From a virus, in IMG/VR virus record IMGVR_UViG_3300026077_000012, positions 1 to 37,122 of that record: DNA of 37,122 nt. One strand, written 5' to 3'. Position numbers and translations under genes: made by a program. The notes under the pieces were generated by a model, which was given only the letters and a program-made list of their open reading frames with translations, was not told the DNA's origin and did not search any database. Positions 1-7,226 of the stretch are shown piece by piece. Within the stretch, counting starts at the first letter, position 1; every line of letters starts with the position of its first letter.

Positions 1-1
1 A

Positions 2-238
2 AATACTGTTGGTGCTGCAACTAGTTTTGATAATGCAACTTGTGTTCGTTTAGTAAACATTGACAACAGCGATGGCAGAACTGTTACTATTGCAGCTGAT
101 AATAGTGGTAACACTACTATAGGATCTTTTGCATTATTAGCACAACAAACAGAAATCATAGAAAAGAAACCAACAGATGTTATTTACGTTGGTGGTGGAA
201 CTGATGTAAAGGGAACACCAATAGGATATACAAACTAA
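2..238 (+). CDS. Partial small probable virion protein (3' end only)
   Basis: The frame is open from the window edge to a TAA stop, giving 78 residues of a C-terminal part. The visible protein is rich in Thr, Ala, Gly, Asn and Val, with short alternating beta-like segments such as CVRLVNIDNSDG and GSFALLAQQTEIIEKKPTD. It has no Cys pair, membrane segment or catalytic motif. The composition resembles the small beta-sandwich structural proteins that cyanomyoviruses carry near their neck and tail genes, and it lies upstream of the packaging module. That assignment is inference from composition and position. The start lies outside the window. Confidence 0.55.
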   Translation, partial: NTVGAATSFDNATCVRLVNIDNSDGRTVTIAADNSGNTTIGSFALLAQQTEIIEKKPTDVIYVGGGTDVKGTPIGYTN

Positions 239-252
239 CTAAACTGTTAGCA

Positions 253-281
253 TTGCACAACATTTAAAAATATATTATAAT
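253..281 (+). promoter_or_regulatory. Sigma70-type promoter, TTGCAC-N17-TATAAT
   Basis: TTGCAC at 253-258 and a perfect TATAAT at 276-281 are separated by 17 bases, in an AT-rich gap just after the previous stop codon. Transcription would begin near 288, at or past the ATG at 287. This favours the downstream in-frame ATG at 305 as the real start of the next gene. It probably drives the run of small genes up to the terminase. Confidence 0.6.
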
Positions 282-304
282 ATAGTATGGATGCATTGAA
301 ACAT

Positions 305-469
305 ATGAGACTCAATGAAGGAGACGTATACCGTCTCACAAAAGCCTGCGAATTGTATCAGGAACAAACTGGTTCAGAATACATGTGGGATGAATACCAA
401 AAGCTTATTGACAAGGTTAACAAACTTTGTGATCAGGGGTATTGTGCTTTCTCAGAAAGCGGCCCATGA
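305..469 (+). CDS. Small conserved-unknown protein
   Basis: A 54-residue protein if it starts at ATG 305 (MRLNEGDVYRLTKACELY). An in-frame ATG at 287 would add six residues. I prefer 305 because the promoter's -10 box ends at 281, which would leave the 287 start leaderless. The sequence looks mainly helical, with charged residues and many Tyr. It has no enzyme motif that I recognise and a single Cys-containing tail. Its stop overlaps the next start as ATGA, so the two are probably translationally coupled. Proteins of this look are common in cyanomyoviruses. The function is unknown. Confidence 0.55.
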   Translation: MRLNEGDVYRLTKACELYQEQTGSEYMWDEYQKLIDKVNKLCDQGYCAFSESGP

Positions 470-783
470 CTGAAGAAACAATTAAAGCAATCTGTTATAC
501 AAAGGAAGAAGTTGATGCAATGATTGCTGCTGCTGTTGCAGAAGCACGTGCTATTGACGAAGAATCTATGCGTAAGCATAACAGAGATGCAACGATCATT
601 AGTATGATCTTAGGGTTCACTTGTCTCGCATTATTTTTAGATGGATTACTTCGTATACTTGGTATCATTCCACCATTCATGGATCTTGATGTTAATATCA
701 TCGATGATATTGCGGAGAAGACTAAGGTCATTATCGAAAATGACATGATTAAATCTGGTATAACTAAAATACAACGGTGGTAA
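466..783 (+). CDS. Small single-pass membrane protein, unknown function
   Basis: A 105-residue protein read from ATG 466, which overlaps the upstream TGA as ATGA. An upstream in-frame ATG at 442 would add eight basic residues but lies deeper inside the previous gene. Residues about 1-40 are acidic and helical and contain an Ala run (AMIAAAVAEARA). They are followed by one hydrophobic stretch (IISMILGFTCLALFLDGLLR) able to span the membrane, then a charged C-terminal tail of about 40 residues. It could be an inner-membrane protein, but no known holin or spanin signature is evident. Confidence 0.6.
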   Translation: MTEETIKAICYTKEEVDAMIAAAVAEARAIDEESMRKHNRDATIISMILGFTCLALFLDGLLRILGIIPPFMDLDVNIIDDIAEKTKVIIENDMIKSGITKIQRW

Positions 784-788
784 ATTAA

Positions 789-1088
789 ATGCTTTCAACA
801 CAATATCGTTTACGATTAGAAGCAATTTGTAAGGACATTGCTTCAGGTACTGACGTATCAATACAGGATATGATATGGGCAGAAAAATTAGGAAAGGCAA
901 ACACTTCTGCTAGAGGCATGTTAAAGACTGCTAGAAGGATGGCAACAAATCCTAACGAGTCTTTTCTGAATGAGTTGAATATAGGAGACCCCGATCCAAC
1001 TCATCACAAAAGGGGTTTCGGTTCTCCAGATGAAGTTGTGGAATGGTTTCATCAAGAAAGGTCTGACGATTGGAGGCAACGTGATTGA
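789..1088 (+). CDS. Conserved-unknown cyanophage protein next to the packaging genes
   Basis: A 99-residue protein, helical in its N-terminal half (about residues 1-50, with a basic patch around KTARRMA). It has a Pro/Asp-rich turn region (GDPDPTHHKRGF) and ends in an acidic-basic tail (WFHQERSDDWRQRD). I recognise the pattern as one recurring in T4-like cyanophages but know of no assigned function. No separate small terminase (gp16) is recognisable upstream of gp17. The gene's position and helical N-terminus make it one weak candidate for that role, which is speculation. Its last 8 bases overlap the following GTG start. Confidence 0.6.
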   Translation: MLSTQYRLRLEAICKDIASGTDVSIQDMIWAEKLGKANTSARGMLKTARRMATNPNESFLNELNIGDPDPTHHKRGFGSPDEVVEWFHQERSDDWRQRD

Positions 1089-1359
1089 AAAAACTGATAA
1101 GATTATGAAGATGCTTCTGCTCAGTTCACATGAAGCAGACTTCTTATATAAAAAAGAGAACGGTACATTCTATGTGTGTCATCATCGTAAAGATGGTGAC
1201 ACTTTTTCTATACCTGAAATACAACTAGAGTTGTTCCCACCAGAACCACCTAAGAAGATAAAGGTAGGTACAGATGCACCACATCATAATATCTTAGAGA
1301 AATATTATGGTAAGGATTGGAAACCTACACCACAGGAAGGACTTGAGGATCACTACTAA
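1081..1359 (+). CDS. Small unknown protein, GTG start
   Basis: About 92 residues if it starts at GTG 1081, which follows a GGAGG ribosome-binding site at 1072-1076 inside the end of the previous gene. The in-frame ATG at 1030 would instead overlap the previous gene by 59 bases. The protein has a beta-like core (FLYKKENGTFYVCHHRKDGD), a Pro-rich middle (LFPPEPPKK) and a short acidic tail. No motif is recognised. Its stop overlaps the next ATG as TAATG. Confidence 0.55.
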   Translation: MIEKTDKIMKMLLLSSHEADFLYKKENGTFYVCHHRKDGDTFSIPEIQLELFPPEPPKKIKVGTDAPHHNILEKYYGKDWKPTPQEGLEDHY

Positions 1360-1661
1360 TGCATCCTAACGGTTACACCAAAGAGATGATCAGGGAGATA
1401 CTTGGTACATCATGTCCAGAGTGGGATCCAACCCATGAGACTGGTAATCAAATGAGAAAGCGGAAGGGTAGAGAGATGAGGGAAGGTAAGAGACCATACC
1501 CTACATACCCATCAAAGGAGTCTAGGATAGCAGACACTTCAGGTAAGTTTGATGAGAATGGACAATACATCTACCCTGAAGGATCTGGATTTAATTATTG
1601 TCAATGGTTGAAGGATAATCCTGACTCAACAGAAGCTGTATCAAACACAAAAGTATCATGA
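1359..1661 (+). CDS. Small basic unknown protein
   Basis: A 100-residue hydrophilic protein with a strongly basic stretch around residues 30-50 (MRKRKGREMREGKR) followed by Pro/Tyr-rich sequence. It is probably largely extended or disordered. No catalytic or membrane motif is seen. It starts on TAATG overlap with its neighbour and ends in ATGA overlap with a small membrane-protein gene, so it belongs to the same packed transcription unit. The function is unknown. Confidence 0.55.
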   Translation: MHPNGYTKEMIREILGTSCPEWDPTHETGNQMRKRKGREMREGKRPYPTYPSKESRIADTSGKFDENGQYIYPEGSGFNYCQWLKDNPDSTEAVSNTKVS

Positions 1662-1819
1662 GCGAGGTAGTATGGTCTATAAATATAATGATAGCAATAT
1701 TGTTAATAGCAGTAGGCATAGTAATATATTGGATTTTTAAATACGATGACTGGAATGAAACCACCGTCGAGGAAGAGTTGTTACAACTTCCGAGTGACGA
1801 AAGTGAATCGAGTAGTTGA
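1658..1819 (+). CDS. 53-residue single-pass membrane protein
   Basis: An ORF from ATG 1658 (ATGA overlap with the upstream stop) to TGA at 1817-1819. After an eight-residue start comes one strongly hydrophobic segment, IMIAILLIAVGIVIYWIF, then an acidic tail (VEEELLQLPSDESESSS). This gives a typical small N-in or N-out membrane protein with a cytosolic or periplasmic acidic end. Its last 74 bases overlap the thermonuclease start in another frame. Such tiny membrane proteins are common in cyanophages but uncharacterised. Confidence 0.55.
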   Translation: MSEVVWSINIMIAILLIAVGIVIYWIFKYDDWNETTVEEELLQLPSDESESSS

Positions 1820-2198
1820 TGGTGACACTATTGATGTAACTATTGATCTTGGATTTGATTTAACAAAGAAAGAAAGAGTAAGGGTGGCTGGTATAGACAC
1901 TCCAGAAAAAAGGACTCGTGATTTAGAGGAGAAAGCTCTTGGGATTGATGCAACGAATTGGCTCAAGGAAAGGTTGGATGGTGTTATTAAAAGTTCTGAT
2001 GATCTCGTCATTAGGACTGAACTTGTTGGTGGTATGGGGAAGTACGGCCGTCTTCTTGGTTGGTTATACATTGGGGACTCAAACTTGTCCATCAACGAAC
2101 AAATGATTCAACTGGGATATGCATGGGCATATGATGGTGGTACTAAGAAAAAAGATTTCAACGAACTAAAGAAAATTCGTGGTATTTTGAATGGGTAA
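1746..2198 (+). CDS. Staphylococcal-nuclease-like thermonuclease
   Basis: A 150-residue member of the SNase family (calcium-dependent cleavage of DNA or RNA). The family's key residues are present in order. The DGDT loop (D25, D27) and VRVAGIDTPE supply R46, D51, T52 and E54, equivalent to R35, D40, T41 and E43 of the S. aureus enzyme. GRLLGW supplies R102, equivalent to R87. No signal peptide is seen, so it acts inside the cell, perhaps on host DNA or during genome processing. It sits directly before terminase and overlaps it by 8 bases. The start is uncertain: ATG 1746, ATG 1755 and a later GTG are all in frame, and the first 74 bases overlap the 53-residue membrane-protein ORF. Confidence 0.85.
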   Translation: MTGMKPPSRKSCYNFRVTKVNRVVDGDTIDVTIDLGFDLTKKERVRVAGIDTPEKRTRDLEEKALGIDATNWLKERLDGVIKSSDDLVIRTELVGGMGKYGRLLGWLYIGDSNLSINEQMIQLGYAWAYDGGTKKKDFNELKKIRGILNG

Positions 2199-3843
2199 GA
2201 CTGAGGTATATCTCGGTAACCCGAACCTGAAGAAGGCTGGTACTGAGATACAATTTACTAAGAAGCAAGTAGAAGAATGGATCAAATGTAAAAGTGATCC
2301 ACTCTACTTTGCTATGACTTATATGCAGATCATCAACCTTGATGAAGGTCTTGTACCTTTTAAGATGTATGATTTTCAGCAAAAGATTCTAACAGACTTC
2401 CATGAAAACAGATTCAACATTGCGAAACTTCCTAGACAGACTGGTAAGAGCACCACTGTGGTCGCCTATCTTCTTCATTACGCTATCTTCAACGATAGTG
2501 TTAACATTGGTATTCTTGCAAACAAGGCATCTACCGCTAGGGAACTCTTAGGCAGACTACAACTTGCTTATGAGAATCTACCAAAGTGGATGCAACATGG
2601 TGTATTGGTATGGAACAAAGGATCTCTGGAGTTAGAAAATGGGTCTAAAATCATGGCTGCTTCAACCAGTGCTAGTGCTGTTCGAGGAATGTCTTTCAAT
2701 ATACTCTTCCTCGATGAGTTTGCTTTCGTCCCTAACCATGTTGCCGAGCAGTTTTTTGCTAGTGTGTATCCTACTATTACTTCTGGTAGGTCTACAAAAG
2801 TTATTATAATATCTACGCCAAATGGCATGAACCACTTCTATAAGATGTGGGAGGATGCTAGGAATGGTAAGAATGGTTATGTAACAAACGAAGTACATTG
2901 GTCTCAAGTTCCAGGCAGAGATGCTAAGTGGAAAGAAGAGACTATGAAGAACACGTCCAAGAGACAGTTCGCTCAAGAGTTTGAATGCGACTTTCTTGGA
3001 TCTGCTGATACTCTTATATCGCCAGCTAAATTACAAGCGATACCATTTAAAGATCCATTACAAAGCAATGCAGGACTTGACATTTACGAACGGTCACAAG
3101 ACGATCACGAATATATTATTACTGTCGATGTTGCCAGAGGAATTGGTGGCGACTATAGTGCTTTCATCGTGTTTGATATCACCACTCTCCCGTATAAAGT
3201 TGTTGCCAAATACCGTGATAATGAGATTAAACCTATCATGTTTCCGTCCGTCATTTTTGGAGTAGCAAAGAATTATAATTTTCCATACATCCTTGTAGAG
3301 GTAAATGACATTGGTGATAGTATAGGAGCAATGTTAAACTTTGACCTTGAGTATCCTAACGTACTCATGTGTGCTATGAGAGGTAGAGCTGGTCAGATAG
3401 TAGGTCAAGGGTTCTCAGGTAACAAGACACAGTTAGGTGTTAAGATGAGCATCACTGTGAAGAAGCAAGGTTGTGCAAACCTTAAAGCAATTTTAGAAGA
3501 AGATAAATTAACCTTCTGTGATTTTCATATACTTCAAGAGTTAACAACATTCATCCAGAAGAAACAAGCATGGGAAGCAGATGAAGGATACCATGATGAT
3601 CTTGTAATGTGTCTGGTACTATTCTCTTGGTTGGTCATGCAAGACTACTTCAAAGAGATGACTGACAATGATGTCAGACGAAGGATATATGAAGAACAAC
3701 GGAATCAGATTGAACAGGACATGGCTCCATTTGGATTCATTGATGATGGATTAGGTGATGATACCTTCATAGATGGTGATGGTGAGATGTGGGCTTATGG
3801 TGATAAGGAAGAGTCTGTGACTTATATGTTGCCTGATTTGTGA
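2191..3843 (+). CDS. 17: Terminase large subunit gp17
   Basis: A 550-residue packaging motor and headful nuclease (T4 gp17 is 610). The N-terminal ATPase shows Walker A PRQTGKST (81-88), Walker B ILFLDE (171-176) and the coupling motif STPNG (208-212). The C-terminal RNase H-like nuclease shows TVDVARG with D313, ILVEVND with E370 and HDD (D469/D470), matching the catalytic acidic residues of T4 gp17. It docks on the gp20 portal and pumps DNA into proheads. The start overlaps the thermonuclease stop by 8 bases. The acidic C-terminal tail (GFIDDGLGDDTFIDGDGE) probably serves protein contacts. Confidence 0.96.
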   Translation: MGKTEVYLGNPNLKKAGTEIQFTKKQVEEWIKCKSDPLYFAMTYMQIINLDEGLVPFKMYDFQQKILTDFHENRFNIAKLPRQTGKSTTVVAYLLHYAIFNDSVNIGILANKASTARELLGRLQLAYENLPKWMQHGVLVWNKGSLELENGSKIMAASTSASAVRGMSFNILFLDEFAFVPNHVAEQFFASVYPTITSGRSTKVIIISTPNGMNHFYKMWEDARNGKNGYVTNEVHWSQVPGRDAKWKEETMKNTSKRQFAQEFECDFLGSADTLISPAKLQAIPFKDPLQSNAGLDIYERSQDDHEYIITVDVARGIGGDYSAFIVFDITTLPYKVVAKYRDNEIKPIMFPSVIFGVAKNYNFPYILVEVNDIGDSIGAMLNFDLEYPNVLMCAMRGRAGQIVGQGFSGNKTQLGVKMSITVKKQGCANLKAILEEDKLTFCDFHILQELTTFIQKKQAWEADEGYHDDLVMCLVLFSWLVMQDYFKEMTDNDVRRRIYEEQRNQIEQDMAPFGFIDDGLGDDTFIDGDGEMWAYGDKEESVTYMLPDL

Positions 3844-4070
3844 TGGAACTCGATGAACAGTTCGGTTTAGAACACCTACTATTCAGAGAAAGAACGTGTC
3901 GAGTCTGTGGTAGAGACAAAGACTTGATGAATGATTTTTATTTAATAAGAAAAAATAAGAGAGGTAACCCATCTGGTTATTCATATGAATGCAAGGTGTG
4001 TACTATAGAAAGGATTGTAAAGAACAGAAAGAAAAAACCTGTGTTCGAAGAGTCTTATCCAGACTGGTAG
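3843..4070 (+). CDS. Small zinc-ribbon protein between gp17 and gp18
   Basis: 75 residues from ATG 3843, which overlaps the gp17 TGA; a GTG one codon upstream is the alternative. Two CxxC pairs, TCRVCGRDKDL and YECKVCT, about 30 residues apart, form a probable four-cysteine zinc-binding site. They are followed by a basic helix (ERIVKNRKKKP). The layout resembles HNH-type or zinc-ribbon nucleic-acid-binding proteins, but no clear HNH histidines are present. Cyanomyoviruses commonly carry such a gene here. A role in packaging or late transcription is only a guess from position. Confidence 0.7.
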   Translation: MELDEQFGLEHLLFRERTCRVCGRDKDLMNDFYLIRKNKRGNPSGYSYECKVCTIERIVKNRKKKPVFEESYPDW

Positions 4071-4110
4071 TATGTTCATGCATTGTTTCCCCACTCAAAA
4101 TACCTGTAGA

Positions 4111-4118
4111 GATAAATA
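4111..4118 (+). promoter_or_regulatory. Late promoter box GATAAATA for gp18
   Basis: GATAAATA lies in the 86-base gap between the zinc-ribbon gene and gp18. It matches the T4 late consensus TATAAATA at 7 of 8 positions. It lies 38 bases before the gp18 start codon, and an AGGGG ribosome-binding site follows. It would be read by gp55-bound RNA polymerase with the gp45 clamp. Confidence 0.6.
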
Positions 4119-4156
4119 ATTTCAGGTAATTTGAATCATCTATAGGGGTTAAAAAC

Positions 4157-6556
4157 ATGGCAAGTCAAATCTCGCCTGGTGTAGTTCTTAGAGAACGTGA
4201 TCTGTCAAACGCAGTTATTGTTGGCACTTCTAGCCAGACAGCAGCGTTTGCTTCATCTTTCCAGAAAGGTCCAATTGGAGAGGTCGTAAAGATCCAGAAC
4301 CAACAGGATTTATTATCAGTATTTGGTAAGCCAGTTGATGCTAATGCAGAAGACTGGTTTGTTGCATCTGAATATCTGGGATACGGTGGACAACTCGCAG
4401 TTGTTCGTGCAGAAACAGGAGCACTCAATGCGGTAGATAGCGGTGCAGCAGTTCTAGTTAAGAACACTGCTGACTGGGAAGGAGGCACAGGCTCGTCTAA
4501 GAAGTTCGTAGCACGTGGTGCTGGAACACTAGGTAACTCACTCAAGGTCGTCGTCGTTGATAGCGGTGCTGATCAATACGTTACATTCGCAGCAACTCCA
4601 GCAGGTGTTGGTGTTGATGACACACTTACATTTACAGGTGGAGCAACAGGAAAGGTTCTTTCTTGGGTTCCTGCAACTAAAACTGCTGCTGTTGTTTTAA
4701 CAAACCCTGGAACAAAGATTACAACTTCTGATACACTTGACATTCCTGATACAGGAGTCGGTGCAACTACCACAACATTGGTTGGTGGTACTGGATACAC
4801 CTCAGCAACTGCTGCTGCAACAACTGGTGGATCTGGAACAGGATTAACAGTAGACACAGTTGTTGGTGCTGGTGTTCCTAATGCAATCACACTCACATCT
4901 GGTGGTAGTGCATATGCAACAGGTGCTGGAATCGCAACCACAGGTGGTGGCGGTACAGGATTAACAGTTGACGTTGTTGTCGCTGGTGGTGTTGTTCAGA
5001 CTGTAGCAATCAATACTGCTGGTACTGGATACACTGTTGGTGCAACTGTAACTATCGTTGGTGGTGGTTCAAACGCAACCTTCACTGTTGATGCAGCAAC
5101 TGGTGCTGTAACAGCAGTTACAATCAACGCTGGTGGTACTGGTTACCTCGTTGGAGATACAGTCACAGTTTCTGGTGGAGGTGGAGATTCAACATTCGAC
5201 ATCGCTTCTGTAACTGATACACAGATTGCAATCTCTTCTGTTAGTGACTGGTATACTAACACAGAAATTGCTGGTACTGGACTTAAGTTAAGTGCAATTG
5301 GTCCTCGTCCTGGTACATCTGCATTCGCTGCTGATAGAAGTCTTTCTGGAGACGAAGTACACGTAGCAGTGATCGACACAACTGGTGATGTGTCTGGTGC
5401 TTCTAGCACAATCGTTGAACGTCTTACATATCTTTCAAAACTCTCTGATGCAAAATCAACTGAGGGTGGAAATGTGTACTACAAGTCAATCATCAACTCA
5501 GAATCTGGTTATGTCTATCATGGTTCTGCTTTAGCAACAACAGTTTCTGGTGCTGTATGGAACGCTGCTTCTGGTAGTGTATCTGGAGCACTTGCTATTG
5601 GTGGTGCTATTGAAACAACTCTCTCATCTGGTACAGATGACTACAGTTATACTGCTGGTGAGATTAGTGCAGCATACGATGAGTTTGCTGACAGTGAAAA
5701 CACTAATGTTAACTTCATCCTTATGGGTGGATCATTAGGTAACGAATCTGATACTAAGAGTAAGGCACAAAAGGTTATTGCTGTTGCTGCTGGTCGCAGA
5801 GACGCAATTGCATTTGTCTCTCCTTTCAGAGGAAACCAAATCGGTACATCTGGTTCTCTAACTGCTAGACAGCAGAAGGATAACACTCTTGGATTCTTTA
5901 GTGGATTAACTTCTACATCGTTCGCAGTATTCGATAGTGGATACAAGTACATCTATGACCGCTTTAACGATGTATATCGTTACATCCCAACTAACGGTGA
6001 CATTGCTGGTCTATGTGTTGCTACATCATCCTCATTAGATGACTGGTTCTCTCCTGCTGGATTAAGCAGAGGTGGAATCCGTAACGCTGTTAAGTTAGCA
6101 TACAACCCATCTAAAGCAGATAGAGACGAGCTTTATCAGAACAGAATCAACCCTGTTGTTTCTATTTCTGGAAGTGGTATTACACTCTTCGGTGATAAGA
6201 CTGCTCTCGCATCACCATCTGCATTTGATAGAATCAATGTTCGTAGATTGTTCCTCAACATTGAGAAGCGTGTAGAGAACCTTGCTAAGGGTGTTCTATT
6301 CGAACTCAATGATGAACTCACACGTTCAAACTTCAGTTCTGCTGTTAACTCTTACTTGAATGAAGTTCAGGCAAGACAAGGTTTAACTGACTTCTTGGTT
6401 GTTTGTGATACATCTAATAACACACCTGATGTTATAGACCGCAATGAGTTTGTTGCAGAATTATTCCTGAAGCCAACTCGTTCCATCAACTACGTAACAG
6501 TGACCTTCACTGCAACACGTACTGGTGTTTCGTTCGCTGAAGTAGTCGGACGCTAA
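4157..6556 (+). CDS. 18: Tail sheath protein gp18 with inserted repeat domain
   Basis: A 799-residue contractile tail sheath subunit (T4 gp18 is 659). The N-terminus (SQISPGVVLRERDLS) and the section after residue 380 (IGPRPGTSAFAADRSLSGDE) through the C-terminus (FVAELFLKPTRSINYVTVTF) match the cyanophage gp18 pattern. The C-terminal arm takes part in the intersubunit mesh of contractile sheaths. Residues about 210-351 are an insertion of Gly/Thr/Val-rich repeats of about 39 residues, which accounts for most of the excess length and probably projects from the sheath surface. It is preceded by its own late promoter and followed by another before gp19. Confidence 0.95.
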   Translation: MASQISPGVVLRERDLSNAVIVGTSSQTAAFASSFQKGPIGEVVKIQNQQDLLSVFGKPVDANAEDWFVASEYLGYGGQLAVVRAETGALNAVDSGAAVLVKNTADWEGGTGSSKKFVARGAGTLGNSLKVVVVDSGADQYVTFAATPAGVGVDDTLTFTGGATGKVLSWVPATKTAAVVLTNPGTKITTSDTLDIPDTGVGATTTTLVGGTGYTSATAAATTGGSGTGLTVDTVVGAGVPNAITLTSGGSAYATGAGIATTGGGGTGLTVDVVVAGGVVQTVAINTAGTGYTVGATVTIVGGGSNATFTVDAATGAVTAVTINAGGTGYLVGDTVTVSGGGGDSTFDIASVTDTQIAISSVSDWYTNTEIAGTGLKLSAIGPRPGTSAFAADRSLSGDEVHVAVIDTTGDVSGASSTIVERLTYLSKLSDAKSTEGGNVYYKSIINSESGYVYHGSALATTVSGAVWNAASGSVSGALAIGGAIETTLSSGTDDYSYTAGEISAAYDEFADSENTNVNFILMGGSLGNESDTKSKAQKVIAVAAGRRDAIAFVSPFRGNQIGTSGSLTARQQKDNTLGFFSGLTSTSFAVFDSGYKYIYDRFNDVYRYIPTNGDIAGLCVATSSSLDDWFSPAGLSRGGIRNAVKLAYNPSKADRDELYQNRINPVVSISGSGITLFGDKTALASPSAFDRINVRRLFLNIEKRVENLAKGVLFELNDELTRSNFSSAVNSYLNEVQARQGLTDFLVVCDTSNNTPDVIDRNEFVAELFLKPTRSINYVTVTFTATRTGVSFAEVVGR
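4784..5210 (+). repeat. In-frame tandem Gly-rich repeat array in gp18
   Basis: Three full units and one partial unit, starting at about 4784, 4901, 5018 and 5132 (residues 210, 249, 288 and 326), spaced 117, 117 and 114 bases. Each opens with a G/A-G-x-G/A-Y core (GGTGY, GGSAY, AGTGY, GGTGY). Each continues through a Gly cluster and a short beta segment such as GLTVD or FTVD. Units 1 and 2 are closest to each other (TTGGSGTGLTVD against TTGGGGTGLTVD), suggesting recent duplication. Confidence 0.8.
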
Positions 6557-6565
6557 TTCGTTACA

Positions 6566-6572
6566 CTAAATA
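6566..6572 (+). promoter_or_regulatory. Late promoter box CTAAATA for gp19
   Basis: CTAAATA followed by TAAAC lies in the 37-base gp18-gp19 gap, 21 bases before the gp19 start. An AAAGGA ribosome-binding site lies in between. CTAAATA is the variant late box reported for cyanophages and recurs before several virion genes here. Confidence 0.6.
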
Positions 6573-6593
6573 TAAACACAAAGGACAAGACTA

Positions 6594-7175
6594 ATGGCAA
6601 ACATAAGAAGTAACGTCTCAGATTTCCTGGCTAAGGTTGCTCAGGGCGTTAAGCCTAATATGTTTGAGGTGGAGATAAACTTTCCATCTCAAGATGCAGA
6701 GAGTTCAACTCTAGTTAACACGTTATGTAAGTCAGCTGCTTTACCTGCTTCAAGTTTGGGAACTATCGAAGTTCCCTTCAGAGGTAGAACTGTAAAGATT
6801 GCTGGAGACAGGACATTCGATAACTGGACAGCAACCTTCATCAACGATAAGGACATGAAGATTCGTGGACTCTTTGAGAAGTGGTTAAACCAAATGAATT
6901 CTCATAAGGGTAACACTGCTGAACTGTTCAACCCTGCTGCTGGAGATTCTAGATACAGTGCTGACATCTTTGTTACTCAACTAGAAAAAGATGCTGGTGA
7001 TTACGGAACAAACTTAAGGAGATACAAACTCTGGTATGCGTTCCCAGTATCTGTTTCACAGATTGACCTTGCTTATGACAGCAATGATCAGATTGAAGAA
7101 TTCTCAGTTGAATTCCAATATTCATACTGGACAGTTGAATCTACTGACGCAAAGAACTCTGACGCTATTGCATAA
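6594..7175 (+). CDS. 19: Tail tube protein gp19
   Basis: A 193-residue inner tail tube subunit (T4 gp19 is 163). Recognisable tube-fold sequence includes MFEVEINFPSQD, CKSAALPASSLGTIEVPFRG, FDNWTATFINDKD and the C-terminal beta stretch IEEFSVEFQYSYW. Hexameric rings of this protein stack inside the gp18 sheath and conduct DNA into the host. It has its own late promoter and ribosome-binding site. It is followed by an inverted repeat that may end its message. Confidence 0.94.
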   Translation: MANIRSNVSDFLAKVAQGVKPNMFEVEINFPSQDAESSTLVNTLCKSAALPASSLGTIEVPFRGRTVKIAGDRTFDNWTATFINDKDMKIRGLFEKWLNQMNSHKGNTAELFNPAAGDSRYSADIFVTQLEKDAGDYGTNLRRYKLWYAFPVSVSQIDLAYDSNDQIEEFSVEFQYSYWTVESTDAKNSDAIA

Positions 7176-7180
7176 TCCAC

Positions 7181-7215
7181 TTTTTCCTATCGTATAAATA
7201 CTTGCGTAGGAAAAA
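7181..7215 (+). terminator. Perfect 9-bp inverted repeat after gp19
   Basis: TTTTTCCTA (7181-7189) and TAGGAAAAA (7207-7215) are exact reverse complements around a 17-base loop. The AT-rich stem could act as a weak bidirectional terminator or processing site for the gp19 transcript. The loop contains the gp20 late promoter box. The stem has few G-C pairs and no U-run after a GC stem, so terminator function is uncertain. Confidence 0.45.
7193..7200 (+). promoter_or_regulatory. Late promoter TATAAATA for gp20
   Basis: An exact match to the T4 late consensus TATAAATA, 26 bases before the gp20 ATG, in a 51-base intergenic gap. It is the best late box in the window and sits inside the loop of the inverted repeat at 7181-7215. 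Confidence 0.75.
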
Positions 7216-7226
7216 ATATTATTGTT

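Noticed and set aside
442-465. Upstream ATG for the small membrane protein
   Set aside because: It gives a longer overlap with the preceding gene and only eight extra basic residues; ATG 466 forms the ATGA coupling used throughout the window.
2981-3265. Plus-strand 94-codon ORF inside gp17 in another frame
   Set aside because: It lies entirely within the conserved nuclease part of gp17, with no ribosome-binding site or motif.
4573-4941. Minus-strand ORF opposite the gp18 repeat region
   Set aside because: The low-complexity Val/Pro/Ala composition is the reverse reading of the Gly/Thr/Ala repeats in gp18.
4784-5210. Regularly spaced repeats read as a possible CRISPR array
   Set aside because: The units are imperfect, contiguous, in frame and coding, with no conserved direct repeat alternating with unique spacers.
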